19,261 nt of DNA from JACJWR01 sp044326505 (GTDB lineage Bacteria > Actinomycetota > Actinomycetes > S36-B12 > UBA10799), in the NCBI GenBank assembly GCA_044326505.1, contig JBIRBF010000030.1, forward strand, positions 1 to 19,261, written 5' to 3'. Shown piece after piece: positions 8,267 through 16,627 of this stretch. How positions within the stretch are numbered: position 1 is the stretch's first letter; each line of letters starts with the position of its first letter. A model generated the notes under the pieces. It was not told where the DNA came from and searched no databases. It saw only the letters and a list, made by a program, of their open reading frames with translations. Position numbers and translations under genes: made by a program.

Positions 8267-8757
8267 TGGGCGAGCCAGTCGCGGCCGATCTGGTTCTCCT
8301 TGTTGATGCCGCGCTCGATCTGTTCGCCGATCACCGACTCGATCTTTCCGCCGACCAGGGGCACCGAGACCTTGATCTCGAACGTCACGTCGATCACGCA
8401 GCCGTCGCCTTCGGGGCGCAGGTTGAGGCCGCCCGACACGCTCGAGGGGGTGCCGGCAAACTCCAGTGCCACCGCGCAGGTGCGGGCGCCGAGGTCGTCG
8501 GCGGGGCTCCAGCGGTCGGTCTCGTCGACGTTGATGGACTCTCCAGTGAAGCTCTTGACGAACGACGGCACCTGGGCCGGCAGGTCGCGCACCGCGTGGA
8601 CGATCGTGTCCGAACCCGCCTCGGAGACCTCGACCTGGGGGTTGCGCCCCCCGGTGCCGGTCAGCTTGGCTTCGACGTAGCCGGGGTCGATCATCATCGC
8701 GAAAACCTCTTCGCATGGCGCGTCGTAGGTCATCTGGGTCTTGATCGTCTTGGACAT
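8260..8757 (-). CDS. DUF2505 / SRPBCC-like protein
   Basis: The product has 165 residues. It begins with strands typical of a START/SRPBCC fold (MSKTIKTQMTYDAPCEEVFAM) and ends with a long amphipathic helix containing GGKIESVIGEQIERGINKE, which matches the actinobacterial DUF2505 family. These proteins form a helix-grip pocket for a hydrophobic ligand. No ligand or function is established. There is no signal peptide or membrane segment. The ATG at 8757 was chosen because GGAG lies 5 nt upstream on the minus strand. Readings extended to 9108 would run into the divergent glutamate dehydrogenase gene. After its TGA the same frame stays open for 60 further codons through the right arm of the inverted repeat. 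Confidence 0.75.
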   Translation of the reverse strand: MSKTIKTQMTYDAPCEEVFAMMIDPGYVEAKLTGTGGRNPQVEVSEAGSDTIVHAVRDLPAQVPSFVKSFTGESINVDETDRWSPADDLGARTCAVALEFAGTPSSVSGGLNLRPEGDGCVIDVTFEIKVSVPLVGGKIESVIGEQIERGINKENQIGRDWLAQG

Positions 8758-8773
8758 GCACGCTCCATCGTCG

Positions 8774-8808
8774 TTGGCAAGCGCCCCGGCGGGGCGTCGC
8801 ACTAGCCT
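8774..8808 (+). promoter_or_regulatory. gdh promoter region: leaderless -10 plus a 15-bp dyad
   Basis: TAGCCT (8803-8808) ends 6 nt before the GTG at 8815 and fits TANNNT. TTGGCA (8774-8779) looks like a -35, but the 23-bp spacer is too long for unaided sigma recognition. Between them is the perfect dyad CGCCCCG-g-CGGGGCG (8782-8796), well placed for a regulator. The 57-bp gap is shared with the divergent DUF2505 gene. Confidence 0.45.
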
Positions 8809-8814
8809 GACAGA

Positions 8815-11800
8815 GTGAGCAGTCGCGAAGCACCACTCGCCAATGATCCGGTGGTCAACGACATCCTTCGGCGTGGAATCGACCATGCCGAGCAGGGCCA
8901 TCCGCCCGAGGACCGGCGCAGGCTGGCCGACTTGGTGCGGGACTACTTCGCCCACGTGGCGCCGGCCGACCTTGTGGGCAACGACCCGACCGACCTGGTG
9001 GGCCTGGTGACCAGCCACCGGAAACTGGCCGCGCAGCGGGATCCGTCGGAGACCAAGGTCGCCGTGTTCACCCCGACGGTCAACGAGCACGGCTGGTCGT
9101 GCGGCCACACGGTGGTGCAGATTGTCGCCGACGACATGCCGTTCCTGGTGGACTCAGCATGTCTGTCTCTCACTCGTGCGGGGCACGATCTGTACTTGCT
9201 CATCCATCCGCAGTTGGTGGTCGTGCGCGACGGCCAGGGCCGGTTGCAGCGTGTCCTGGGCCTGTTGTCGGACCATCCGCCGGCGGACTGGCCCGAGGGC
9301 GCCATCGCCGAGGCGTGGATCACCGTCGAGATCAATCGCGAGTCCGACGCCGCCGAACTGGTCGCCATCGAGCAGCGGGCCGCCGGTGCCCTGGGCGACG
9401 TGCGCGCAGCAGTTCGCGACTGGCCGCAGATGAAGAACGTCGCCGTCGAGCTGGCGAACGCGTTGCGCGAGGATCCGCCCAGCACGGTGGACCCAGGTGA
9501 GGCAGCCGAGGATGCGGATTTCCTGGACTGGCTCGCCGACGATCACTTCACGTTCCTGGGCTACCGGGAGTACGACCTGGTGGACGACGACCAGGCGCTG
9601 CGGCCCGTGCCCAACAGCTCACTTGGCATCATGCGCGAGGCCACCAACGACTCGACATCGTTCCGCAAGCTCGCTCCGGCGGTGCGCGAGAAGGCGGTCG
9701 AGCCGCACCCGCTCGTCCTCACCAAGGCCAACACCAGGTCGACGGTGCACCGCAATACCTACTTGGACTACGTCGGAGTCAAGCGCTTCGACGACGAGGG
9801 CAAGGTCGTAGGGGAGCGACGTTTCCTTGGCCTCTACACGGGGTCGGCCTACGCCCAGCCGCTGTCGATGATCCCGGTGCTGCGTCGCCTCGAACAGCAG
9901 ACCGCGGACATGGCGGGGGTCGATGCGAGCTCGCACCGCGGCAAGGACTTCCTGCATTTCATCGAGTCCTACCCGCGGGACGACCTTTTCCAGATCGATG
10001 CCGAAGAGCTCTTCCGGGTCGGGACCGCGGTCCTGGGCATGCAGGAGCGGCGCATGGTGCGGGTGTTCCTACGCAAGGACGACTACGGGCGCTTCTACTC
10101 GGTGCTGGTCTACCTGCCGCGCGACCGCTACACGACCACGAACCGGATCGCGATCCAGCAAATCCTCACCGAGACCCTGCACGGCGTCGCCGTGGATTAC
10201 ACCACCACGGTCGGCGAGTCGCTGTTGGCGCGGCTGAACTACACGGTCCGGGTCGACCCTGTCCATCGCGACCAGGAGATCGACACCGAGGCCCTCGAGG
10301 CGCGCATTCGGGCGGCGATCCGGTCCTGGGAAGACGACTTCGCCGACGCTCTGGCGAACGACGTGGGAGAGGAAGTGGCCGCCCGCATCGCGCCGCTCTA
10401 CGGGCCCGGGCTGCCCGACGCCTACCGCGAGGCGTACTCCGCCCGTGCCGCGGTGGCCGACATCCGCACGTGGGAGGGCCTTGAAGACGGCGAGATCGCC
10501 GTCTCGCTGTACGAGCCGCTGGACGCCCCGGAGTCGCAGCGTCGGTTCAAAGTCTTTCGCGTCGGCCAGCCGATGACGCTACTCGAGGTGCTGCCGATCC
10601 TGTCGGCGCTCGACGTCGAAGTCGTCGACGAGCATCCGTACGTGATCCACCGCGACGGCGAGCCCACCGCGTATCTGTACGACTTCGGCCTGACGGTGCG
10701 CAACTACGAGGACCTCCCCGACCTCGACACCCTGGTCGAGCGCTTCTCGGCAGCCTTCACCGCGGCCTACAACGGAATGCTGGAGCCCGACGCCACCCTG
10801 GGCCTGGTCACACGGGCCGGGCTCACCTGGCGGGAGGCGTCGTTCGTGCAGGCTTGGGTGCTGTACTCGCATCAGATCGGGTCGCGCTTCAGCTTCGCCT
10901 CCGTGGCCGCCACGCTCATCAGCCACGCTGACCTGGTTCGCACCCTGGTGGACTGGTTCACCACCCGCTTCGATCCGGACCTCCCTGCGGGAGTCGATCG
11001 AGAGGCGCGCTCCGACGAACTCGCCGCGCGACTCTCCAGCCAGTTGGACAAGGTGCTCAATCTGGACACCGACCGGATCCTGCGCGGACTGATCGAGATC
11101 GTCGGTGCGATCCTGCGCACCAACGCATTCCAGGTCCAGGCCGACGGCAGGCCCAAGCCCTGGCTGTCGTTCAAGTTCGACCCACGGGTCGTGCCCGGCA
11201 TGCCCGAGCCGCGTCCGCGGTTCGAGATCTGGGTGAACACCCCGCGCACGTCCGGGGTCCATCTGCGCTTCGGGCCAGTGGCGCGCGGCGGCTTGCGCTG
11301 GTCGGACCGCCGCGACGACTTCCGTACCGAGGTCCTGGGGCTGGTGAAGGCCCAGGAGGTCAAGAACGCGGTGATCGTTCCGGTCGGCTCCAAAGGCGGC
11401 TTCGTCGTCAAGCAGCCGGTGGACGGCACCCGCGAGGAGGTTCAGCAGCAGGGCCGGGCGTGCTACACCGAGTTCATCTCCGGCCTGCTCGACATCACCG
11501 ACAACCGCGTCGGCGGCGAGATCGTGGCGCCGGCGCGCACCGTGCGGCGCGACGGCGATGACCCCTACCTGGTGGTCGCCGCGGACAAGGGGACTGCAAC
11601 GTTCTCGGACCTGGCCAACTCGATCTCCGAGTCGTACGGGTTCTGGTTGGGCGACGCTTTCGCTTCGGGCGGGTCGGTCGGCTACGACCACAAGGCGATG
11701 GGGATCACGGCCCGTGGCGCGTGGGAGTCGGTCAAGCGGCACTTCCGGGAGCTTGGCGTCGACTGCCAGACCGAACCGTTCACGGTGGTGGGCGTCGGCG

Positions 11801-13695
11801 ATATGAGCGGCGACGTGTTCGGCAACGGGATGCTGCTCAGCGAGCAGATCCGCCTGGTCGCGGCGTTCGACCATCGGCACATCTTCATCGACCCCGACCC
11901 GGACCCGGCGACGTCCTACGCGGAGCGGGAGCGGATCTTCGCGTTGCCCAGGTCAAGCTGGGCGGACTACGACACCAGTGTGATCTCGCCCGGCGGCGGC
12001 GTGTTCTCGCGCTCGGAGAAGCGGATCGGCATCAGCCCGCAAGTGGCCGCGGCGCTGGGCATTCCGGCGGGTATCGACCACATGACGCCGCCGGAACTGC
12101 TGCGGGCGATCCTCACCGCACCCGTCGATCTGCTGTGGAACGGCGGCATCGGCACCTACGTCAAGGGCAGCAACGAGACCGACCTGCAGGTCGGCGACAA
12201 GGCCAACGATGCCATCCGGATCAACGGCCGCGAGGTTCGAGCCCGGGTCGTGGGCGAGGGTGGCAATCTGGGCCTGACCCAGCTCGGCCGGATTGAGGCT
12301 GCGCTCGGCGGGGTGCTGCTCAACACCGACGCGGTGGACAACTCCGCCGGCGTAGACTGCTCCGACCACGAGGTCAACATCAAGATCGCACTGGACCGCA
12401 TCGTGGACAACGGCGACCTGACGATGAAGCAGCGCAACACGCTGCTGGAGTCCATGACCGACGAGGTCGCCGACCTGGTGCTGGCGGACAACTACGAGCA
12501 GAACGTGCTGCTCGGCAACGCCCGGGCGCAGTCCGTGTCCATGCTGCAGGTGCACCGGCGGCTCATGCACCACCTGGAGCAGCACGTCGGACTGGACCGT
12601 GCCCTGGAGTACCTGCCCAGCGACGCCGACCTCGAGGTGCTGGCCGCCGAGGACCGGGGGCTGACCTCGCCCGAGTTCTGCACGCTGATGGCCTACTCGA
12701 AGAACTACTTGACCGCCGAGCTCAACAACTCCGACCTGGACACCGAGCCGTTCTACTCGGCGCTGTTGCAGACGTACTTCCCGACTCCGATGGTGGCCGA
12801 GTACGCCGACGTCATCGAGGCCCACCCGCTGCGGCGCCAGATCGTCAGCACGATCGTTGCGAACTCCCTGGTCAACCGCGGCGGCATCACGTTCGTGTAC
12901 CGCGCCTTCGAGGAGACCGGCGCGTCCGTCCCCGAGGTGGCGCGCGCCTACTCGGTGGCCCGCGAAGTGTTCGACCTCGCCGAGTACTGGCGCGCGGTCG
13001 AGGATCTGGACAACCTCGCCCCCACGGCCACGCAGGCCGCACTCAACCTGGAAGTGCGCCGGCTGCTGGATCGCGCCACGCGGTGGTTCCTCACCACCCG
13101 CGGCGGTCGGCTCGACGTCGCCGCCGAGATCGAGCGGTTCCGCGGCTCCGTGCGCGAGTTGGCGCCGCTGGTGCCCAGCATGCTCGTGGGCGTCGAGGCC
13201 GAGCGGCAGGCCACCCGGGCTGCCGAGTTCGTCGCCGCCGGCGCCCCGCCGGAGCTCGCAACCAGGGTGGCGGCGCTGCTCGATGTGTTCAGCCTGCTCG
13301 ACATCGCTCAGATCGCCCAGCGCCATGACGAGGAGCCGCTGGCCGTGGCGCGGATCTACTTCATGCTGAGCGAGTACTTCGGCGTGGACCGGCTGCTGTC
13401 GAACATCACCGACATCGACCGGGTGGACCGTTGGAACGCGCTCGCGCGGTCGGCCATGCGAAGCGACCTGTACGGCGCCCTGGCCGGGTTGACGGCCAGG
13501 GTCATGCGCGGCACGCCGGCCGGCGGGGAGCCGTCCGAGCGCATCGCGGCGTGGGTCGATGCCAACGCCGAGGGTCAGGCGCGCGCCCGCGCGACGCTGC
13601 AGGAGATAGCCGACTCGGGCACTCCCAGCCTCGCGACGATCTCGGTCGCGCTGCGCGTGATCCGCACGCTCGTGTACCAGGGATCGGGCGATTAG
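8815..13695 (+). CDS. gdh: NAD-specific glutamate dehydrogenase, large (~180 kDa) type
   Basis: This 1626-residue enzyme has the length and layout of the GDH-180 family known from Streptomyces and mycobacteria. It deaminates glutamate to 2-oxoglutarate and ammonia with NAD+. Residues 1 to about 700 are the regulatory part, with ACT-like segments. The catalytic core follows: RGGLRWSD (824-831), KAQEVKNA (845-852), and VGSKGG with the likely active-site K860. The nucleotide-binding loop GVGDMSGDVFG is at 993-1003, then GEGGNLGLTQLGR. A helical C-terminal domain fills about 1250-1626. No frameshift or missing motif was seen. It acts in the cytosol and connects PruA-derived glutamate to the TCA cycle. 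GTG is the start given by the leaderless -10. The ribosome site is absent. Confidence 0.95.
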   Translation: MSSREAPLANDPVVNDILRRGIDHAEQGHPPEDRRRLADLVRDYFAHVAPADLVGNDPTDLVGLVTSHRKLAAQRDPSETKVAVFTPTVNEHGWSCGHTVVQIVADDMPFLVDSACLSLTRAGHDLYLLIHPQLVVVRDGQGRLQRVLGLLSDHPPADWPEGAIAEAWITVEINRESDAAELVAIEQRAAGALGDVRAAVRDWPQMKNVAVELANALREDPPSTVDPGEAAEDADFLDWLADDHFTFLGYREYDLVDDDQALRPVPNSSLGIMREATNDSTSFRKLAPAVREKAVEPHPLVLTKANTRSTVHRNTYLDYVGVKRFDDEGKVVGERRFLGLYTGSAYAQPLSMIPVLRRLEQQTADMAGVDASSHRGKDFLHFIESYPRDDLFQIDAEELFRVGTAVLGMQERRMVRVFLRKDDYGRFYSVLVYLPRDRYTTTNRIAIQQILTETLHGVAVDYTTTVGESLLARLNYTVRVDPVHRDQEIDTEALEARIRAAIRSWEDDFADALANDVGEEVAARIAPLYGPGLPDAYREAYSARAAVADIRTWEGLEDGEIAVSLYEPLDAPESQRRFKVFRVGQPMTLLEVLPILSALDVEVVDEHPYVIHRDGEPTAYLYDFGLTVRNYEDLPDLDTLVERFSAAFTAAYNGMLEPDATLGLVTRAGLTWREASFVQAWVLYSHQIGSRFSFASVAATLISHADLVRTLVDWFTTRFDPDLPAGVDREARSDELAARLSSQLDKVLNLDTDRILRGLIEIVGAILRTNAFQVQADGRPKPWLSFKFDPRVVPGMPEPRPRFEIWVNTPRTSGVHLRFGPVARGGLRWSDRRDDFRTEVLGLVKAQEVKNAVIVPVGSKGGFVVKQPVDGTREEVQQQGRACYTEFISGLLDITDNRVGGEIVAPARTVRRDGDDPYLVVAADKGTATFSDLANSISESYGFWLGDAFASGGSVGYDHKAMGITARGAWESVKRHFRELGVDCQTEPFTVVGVGDMSGDVFGNGMLLSEQIRLVAAFDHRHIFIDPDPDPATSYAERERIFALPRSSWADYDTSVISPGGGVFSRSEKRIGISPQVAAALGIPAGIDHMTPPELLRAILTAPVDLLWNGGIGTYVKGSNETDLQVGDKANDAIRINGREVRARVVGEGGNLGLTQLGRIEAALGGVLLNTDAVDNSAGVDCSDHEVNIKIALDRIVDNGDLTMKQRNTLLESMTDEVADLVLADNYEQNVLLGNARAQSVSMLQVHRRLMHHLEQHVGLDRALEYLPSDADLEVLAAEDRGLTSPEFCTLMAYSKNYLTAELNNSDLDTEPFYSALLQTYFPTPMVAEYADVIEAHPLRRQIVSTIVANSLVNRGGITFVYRAFEETGASVPEVARAYSVAREVFDLAEYWRAVEDLDNLAPTATQAALNLEVRRLLDRATRWFLTTRGGRLDVAAEIERFRGSVRELAPLVPSMLVGVEAERQATRAAEFVAAGAPPELATRVAALLDVFSLLDIAQIAQRHDEEPLAVARIYFMLSEYFGVDRLLSNITDIDRVDRWNALARSAMRSDLYGALAGLTARVMRGTPAGGEPSERIAAWVDANAEGQARARATLQEIADSGTPSLATISVALRVIRTLVYQGSGD

Positions 13696-13732
13696 GCGGG
13701 TCGGGGGTGAGGCCGCTGGGCGGTCCCACGGC

Positions 13733-13738
13733 TACCCT
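13733..13738 (+). promoter_or_regulatory. Probable leaderless -10 element of prfB
   Basis: TACCCT ends 7 nt before the GTG at 13746. The 50-bp space after gdh has no Shine-Dalgarno at the right place and no clear -35. The identical hexamer TACCCT precedes ftsE. Confidence 0.5.
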
Positions 13739-13745
13739 GGCATAT

Positions 13746-14849
13746 GTGAACCCAGACCGCTCCGAGGAGATCGACCAGCTCGCCGCCACCCTCGCCGGAG
13801 TGGAATCCGTGCTCGATCTGCCCGCGATGCGCGAGCAGATCGCCGAGCTGGAGCGGCAGGCCTCGGCTCCCAACCTCTGGGACGACCCGGCGGCGGCGCA
13901 GGTGGTGACCTCCAAACTCTCCGGACTGCAGTCGGAGTTGAAGCGCGTCGAGGCGCTGACCGGACGGATGGCCGATCTGCCGGTCATGTTCGAGCTCGCG
14001 GAGGCTGAGGACGATCCGGATGCGCTGGCCGAGGCGGAGGTCGAGCTGGTCTCGCTACGCCAGGGCGTGGACGCCATCGAGATACGCACGCTGCTGAGCG
14101 GGGAGTACGACCAGCGCGACGCGTTGGTGAGCATCCGGTCCGGCGCCGGCGGCGTGGATGCCGCCGACTGGGCCGAGATGCTGCTGCGGATGTACACCCG
14201 CTACTGCGAGCGCAAGGGTTGGCCGGTCGAGGTGTACGACACGTCCTACGCAGAGGAGGCCGGTATCAAGTCGGCCACCTTCAAGGTGTCGGCCCCCTAT
14301 TCCTACGGCACCCTGTCGATCGAGCAGGGCACCCACCGGCTGGTGCGGATCTCGCCGTTTGACAACCAGGGCCGGCGCCAGACATCCTTCGCCGAAGTCG
14401 AGGTGATCCCGGTGGTCGAGCAGACCGAGTCGATGGAGATCCCCGACGACGAGCTGCGGGTGGACGTCTACCGCTCGTCCGGGCCCGGGGGCCAGGGCGT
14501 GAACACCACGGACTCGGCAGTGCGGCTGACGCACCTGCCGACGGGCGTGGTGGTCTCGTGCCAGAACGAGCGCTCGCAGCTGCAGAATAAGGCCAGCGCC
14601 ATGGCGGTGCTGCAGGCCAAGCTGCTCGAGCTGCGCCGCAAGGAAGAGCAAGCCAAGATCGACGCCCTCAAGGGCGATACTGCGGGTTCGTGGGGCAACC
14701 AGATGCGCTCCTACGTGCTCCACCCCTACCAGATGGTCAAGGACCTGCGCACGGAGTACGAGACGGGCAACGTCGCGGCAGTGCTCGACGGCGAGATCGA
14801 CGACTTCATCGAGACCGGCATTCGCTGGCGGCGCGGCCAGCAGGGCTGA
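13746..14849 (+). CDS. prfB: Peptide chain release factor 2
   Basis: The 367-residue protein ends translation at UGA and UAA codons in the ribosomal A site. The stop-codon-reading tripeptide is SPF at 203-205, which identifies RF2 rather than RF1 (PxT). The hydrolysis motif GGQ is at 248-250 in SGPGGQGVNTTDSAV. Both positions are two residues short of the E. coli ones, which supports the GTG at 13746 as the true start. A helical domain 1 fills about 1-110. The frame is continuous, so there is no programmed +1 frameshift of the E. coli kind. The open frame extends upstream into gdh, but that part is out-of-frame shadow. It is the first gene of the conserved run that continues with ftsEX and smpB. 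Confidence 0.96.
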   Translation: MNPDRSEEIDQLAATLAGVESVLDLPAMREQIAELERQASAPNLWDDPAAAQVVTSKLSGLQSELKRVEALTGRMADLPVMFELAEAEDDPDALAEAEVELVSLRQGVDAIEIRTLLSGEYDQRDALVSIRSGAGGVDAADWAEMLLRMYTRYCERKGWPVEVYDTSYAEEAGIKSATFKVSAPYSYGTLSIEQGTHRLVRISPFDNQGRRQTSFAEVEVIPVVEQTESMEIPDDELRVDVYRSSGPGGQGVNTTDSAVRLTHLPTGVVVSCQNERSQLQNKASAMAVLQAKLLELRRKEEQAKIDALKGDTAGSWGNQMRSYVLHPYQMVKDLRTEYETGNVAAVLDGEIDDFIETGIRWRRGQQG

Positions 14850-14909
14850 GCGGGCGCGCGCGTTCACCCACATGGGGATGAGCATCGCCGTCAGGGGCGT
14901 GTCGGGACA

Positions 14910-14915
14910 TACCCT
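14910..14915 (+). promoter_or_regulatory. Probable leaderless -10 element of ftsE
   Basis: TACCCT ends 6 nt before the ATG at 14922. A second candidate, TATCGT (14933-14938), ends 7 nt before the in-frame ATG at 14946, so the start could be eight codons further on. The 72-bp space after prfB otherwise shows no terminator with a T-run. Confidence 0.45.
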
Positions 14916-14921
14916 GGGGCC

Positions 14922-15680
14922 ATGTCGGGGCCTATCGTGACTCAAATGGGACGACCTCGGACGCCGCGTGGTGTGGACATCAGCGGATCGCTCATCCGAT
15001 TCCAGCATGTGACCAAGCGCTACAAGCGGCAGTCTGCACCTGCGCTGATGGACATCTCGTGCGCCATCCAGTCAGGCGAGTTCGTGTTCTTGGTCGGACC
15101 CTCCGGTTCCGGCAAGTCCACCTTCATGCGGCTCATCCTGCGTGAGGACACCCCCACCACCGGACAGGTCATCGTTGCCGGCAAGGACGTCGCTGCGATG
15201 GGCCGCTGGCGCGTGCCGAAGCTGCGCCGCACCATCGGCACCGTCTTCCAGGACTTCCGGCTGCTGCCCAATAAGAGCGTCTACGAGAACGTCGCCTTCG
15301 CCCTCGAGGTCATCGGCCGGCCGCGGGCGCAGATCCGGCAGATGGTGCCTGAGACGCTCGACCTGGTCGGCCTCAAGGACAAGAGCGAGCGGAAGCCGAA
15401 CGAGCTCTCAGGGGGAGAGCAGCAGCGCGTGGCAATCGCTCGGGCTTTCGTGAACAAACCGCAGATCCTGATCGCCGACGAGCCGACGGGCAACCTGGAC
15501 CCGACCACCTCGGTGGGGATCATGCGGCTGCTCGACCGGATCAACCGCACGGGCACGACCGTGATCATGGCGACCCACGACGCCGCCATCGTCGACCAGA
15601 TGCGTAAGCGCGTGATCGAGCTCGACGAGGGCCGACTCATGCGTGACCATGTCCGCGGCGTCTACGGGAGCTACCGCTGA
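14922..15680 (+). CDS. ftsE: Cell division ATP-binding protein FtsE
   Basis: This 252-residue ABC ATPase has Walker A GPSGSGKST at 59-67, a Q-loop in GTVFQDFRLLPNKSVYENVAF, signature LSGGEQQR at 162-169, Walker B ILIADEP with E187, and an H-loop in MATHDAA. It binds the membrane protein FtsX. ATP hydrolysis drives a conformational change across the membrane that switches on a cell-wall hydrolase at the division site. The core sequence begins LIRFQHVTKRY at residue 24, so this start adds about 23 residues compared with typical FtsE. ATG 14946 and GTG 14973 are shorter in-frame options. It overlaps ftsX by one base (TGATG), indicating coupled translation. Confidence 0.95.
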   Translation: MSGPIVTQMGRPRTPRGVDISGSLIRFQHVTKRYKRQSAPALMDISCAIQSGEFVFLVGPSGSGKSTFMRLILREDTPTTGQVIVAGKDVAAMGRWRVPKLRRTIGTVFQDFRLLPNKSVYENVAFALEVIGRPRAQIRQMVPETLDLVGLKDKSERKPNELSGGEQQRVAIARAFVNKPQILIADEPTGNLDPTTSVGIMRLLDRINRTGTTVIMATHDAAIVDQMRKRVIELDEGRLMRDHVRGVYGSYR

Positions 15681-16582
15681 TGCGTATTCGATTCATCAGC
15701 CAGGAGGTCTTCTCCGGGCTATTCCGAAACGTCACAATGACCCTTGCGGTGATTCTTACCGTGGCGGTGTCGCTGACGCTGTTCGGCACCGGGCTGCTGG
15801 TGCGCTCGCAGGTCGAGACCATGAAGGACTACTGGTACGACAAAGTCGAGGTCTCGGTCTTCCTGTGTGGCGAAAACTCCGACTCGGGCGCCTGCAAAGC
15901 GGCGATCTCAACCGCGCAACGCGATGAGCTCAAAGCCACGCTGGAGTCGTCGTCGCTGGTGGAGCAGGTGTACTACGAGTCCTCCGACGACGCCTACACG
16001 CGCTTCCAGGAGCAGTTCAAGGACTCGCCGATCCTCGAGAACGTGACGCCGGCAGCGCTCCCGGAGTCGTTCCGGGTCAAGCTCTACAACCCGGAGGACT
16101 ACGCACTGCTGGCCACTACGGTCGAGAAGGCGTCGGGCGTCGAAGTGGTGCGCGACCAGAAGCGCCTGCTGGACAACTTCTTCACCCTGCTCAACGGCCT
16201 TCAAGCCCTGGCGCTGGGGATCGCCGCAGCGATGCTCGTGGTGACGGTGCTGCTCGTGGCCAACACCATGCGCCTATCCGCGTTCAGCCGTCGCCGCGAG
16301 ACCGGGATCATGAAACTCGTGGGTGCGAGCAACTACTACATCCGGCTGCCGTTCCTGTTGGAGGCGGCCATCGCGGCTGCTGTCGGCGGGATCATAGCGT
16401 GTGCCGCGATCGTGGGTATCAAGGTTTTCCTCATTGATAACATTCTGGCTCCCAAATTCCAATTCACCGCATTCGTGGGCTGGTCAGATGTCCACAGAGT
16501 TTTGCCAATCGTCCTCCTGACCGGAATTTGTTTGGCATCGTTGGCCGCGTTCTTCGCTATCCGGAGATACCTGAAGGTCTAA
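15680..16582 (+). CDS. ftsX: Cell division membrane protein FtsX
   Basis: The 300-residue protein has the FtsX layout. A short cytosolic N-terminus starts MRIRFISQEVFSGLFRN. TM1 is at about 18-41, an extracellular domain at about 42-172, and TM2-TM4 at about 174-197, 222-250 and 274-296, with the coupling region RRRETGIMKLVGA between TM2 and TM3. FtsX relays ATP hydrolysis by FtsE to a peptidoglycan hydrolase outside the cell. The secreted M23 protein encoded next is the natural candidate. The outer domain has C63 and C72, which could form a disulfide. The last third of the gene is clearly less GC-rich (62 of 120 bases in 16441-16560), perhaps only because of hydrophobic codons. Confidence 0.95.
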   Translation: MRIRFISQEVFSGLFRNVTMTLAVILTVAVSLTLFGTGLLVRSQVETMKDYWYDKVEVSVFLCGENSDSGACKAAISTAQRDELKATLESSSLVEQVYYESSDDAYTRFQEQFKDSPILENVTPAALPESFRVKLYNPEDYALLATTVEKASGVEVVRDQKRLLDNFFTLLNGLQALALGIAAAMLVVTVLLVANTMRLSAFSRRRETGIMKLVGASNYYIRLPFLLEAAIAAAVGGIIACAAIVGIKVFLIDNILAPKFQFTAFVGWSDVHRVLPIVLLTGICLASLAAFFAIRRYLKV

Positions 16583-16623
16583 GACTCAGCGGCCTTCAGG
16601 GGCAATATCCCCCAGCCTGGAGG
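16571..16623 (+). promoter_or_regulatory. ftsX-M23 junction: hairpins, possible -10 and Shine-Dalgarno
   Basis: CTGAAGG (16571-16577) and CCTTCAG (16593-16599) can pair across the ftsX stop. GGGG (16599-16602) and CCCC (16609-16612) form a second small hairpin whose loop, CAATAT, also resembles a -10 hexamer. GGAGG (16619-16623) is a strong ribosome site 4 nt before the M23 ATG. The junction may modulate expression of the hydrolase separately from ftsEX. Confidence 0.35.
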
Positions 16624-16627
16624 TCGC

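Noticed and set aside
11953..13326. 457-codon minus-strand frame inside gdh (also 10579-11880)
   Set aside because: Antisense shadow of the glutamate dehydrogenase. No start signal and no recognisable protein.
13746..13850. Programmed +1 frameshift in prfB
   Set aside because: The frame is continuous from GTG to stop, and the SPF and GGQ motifs are at the expected positions, so no frameshift is needed.
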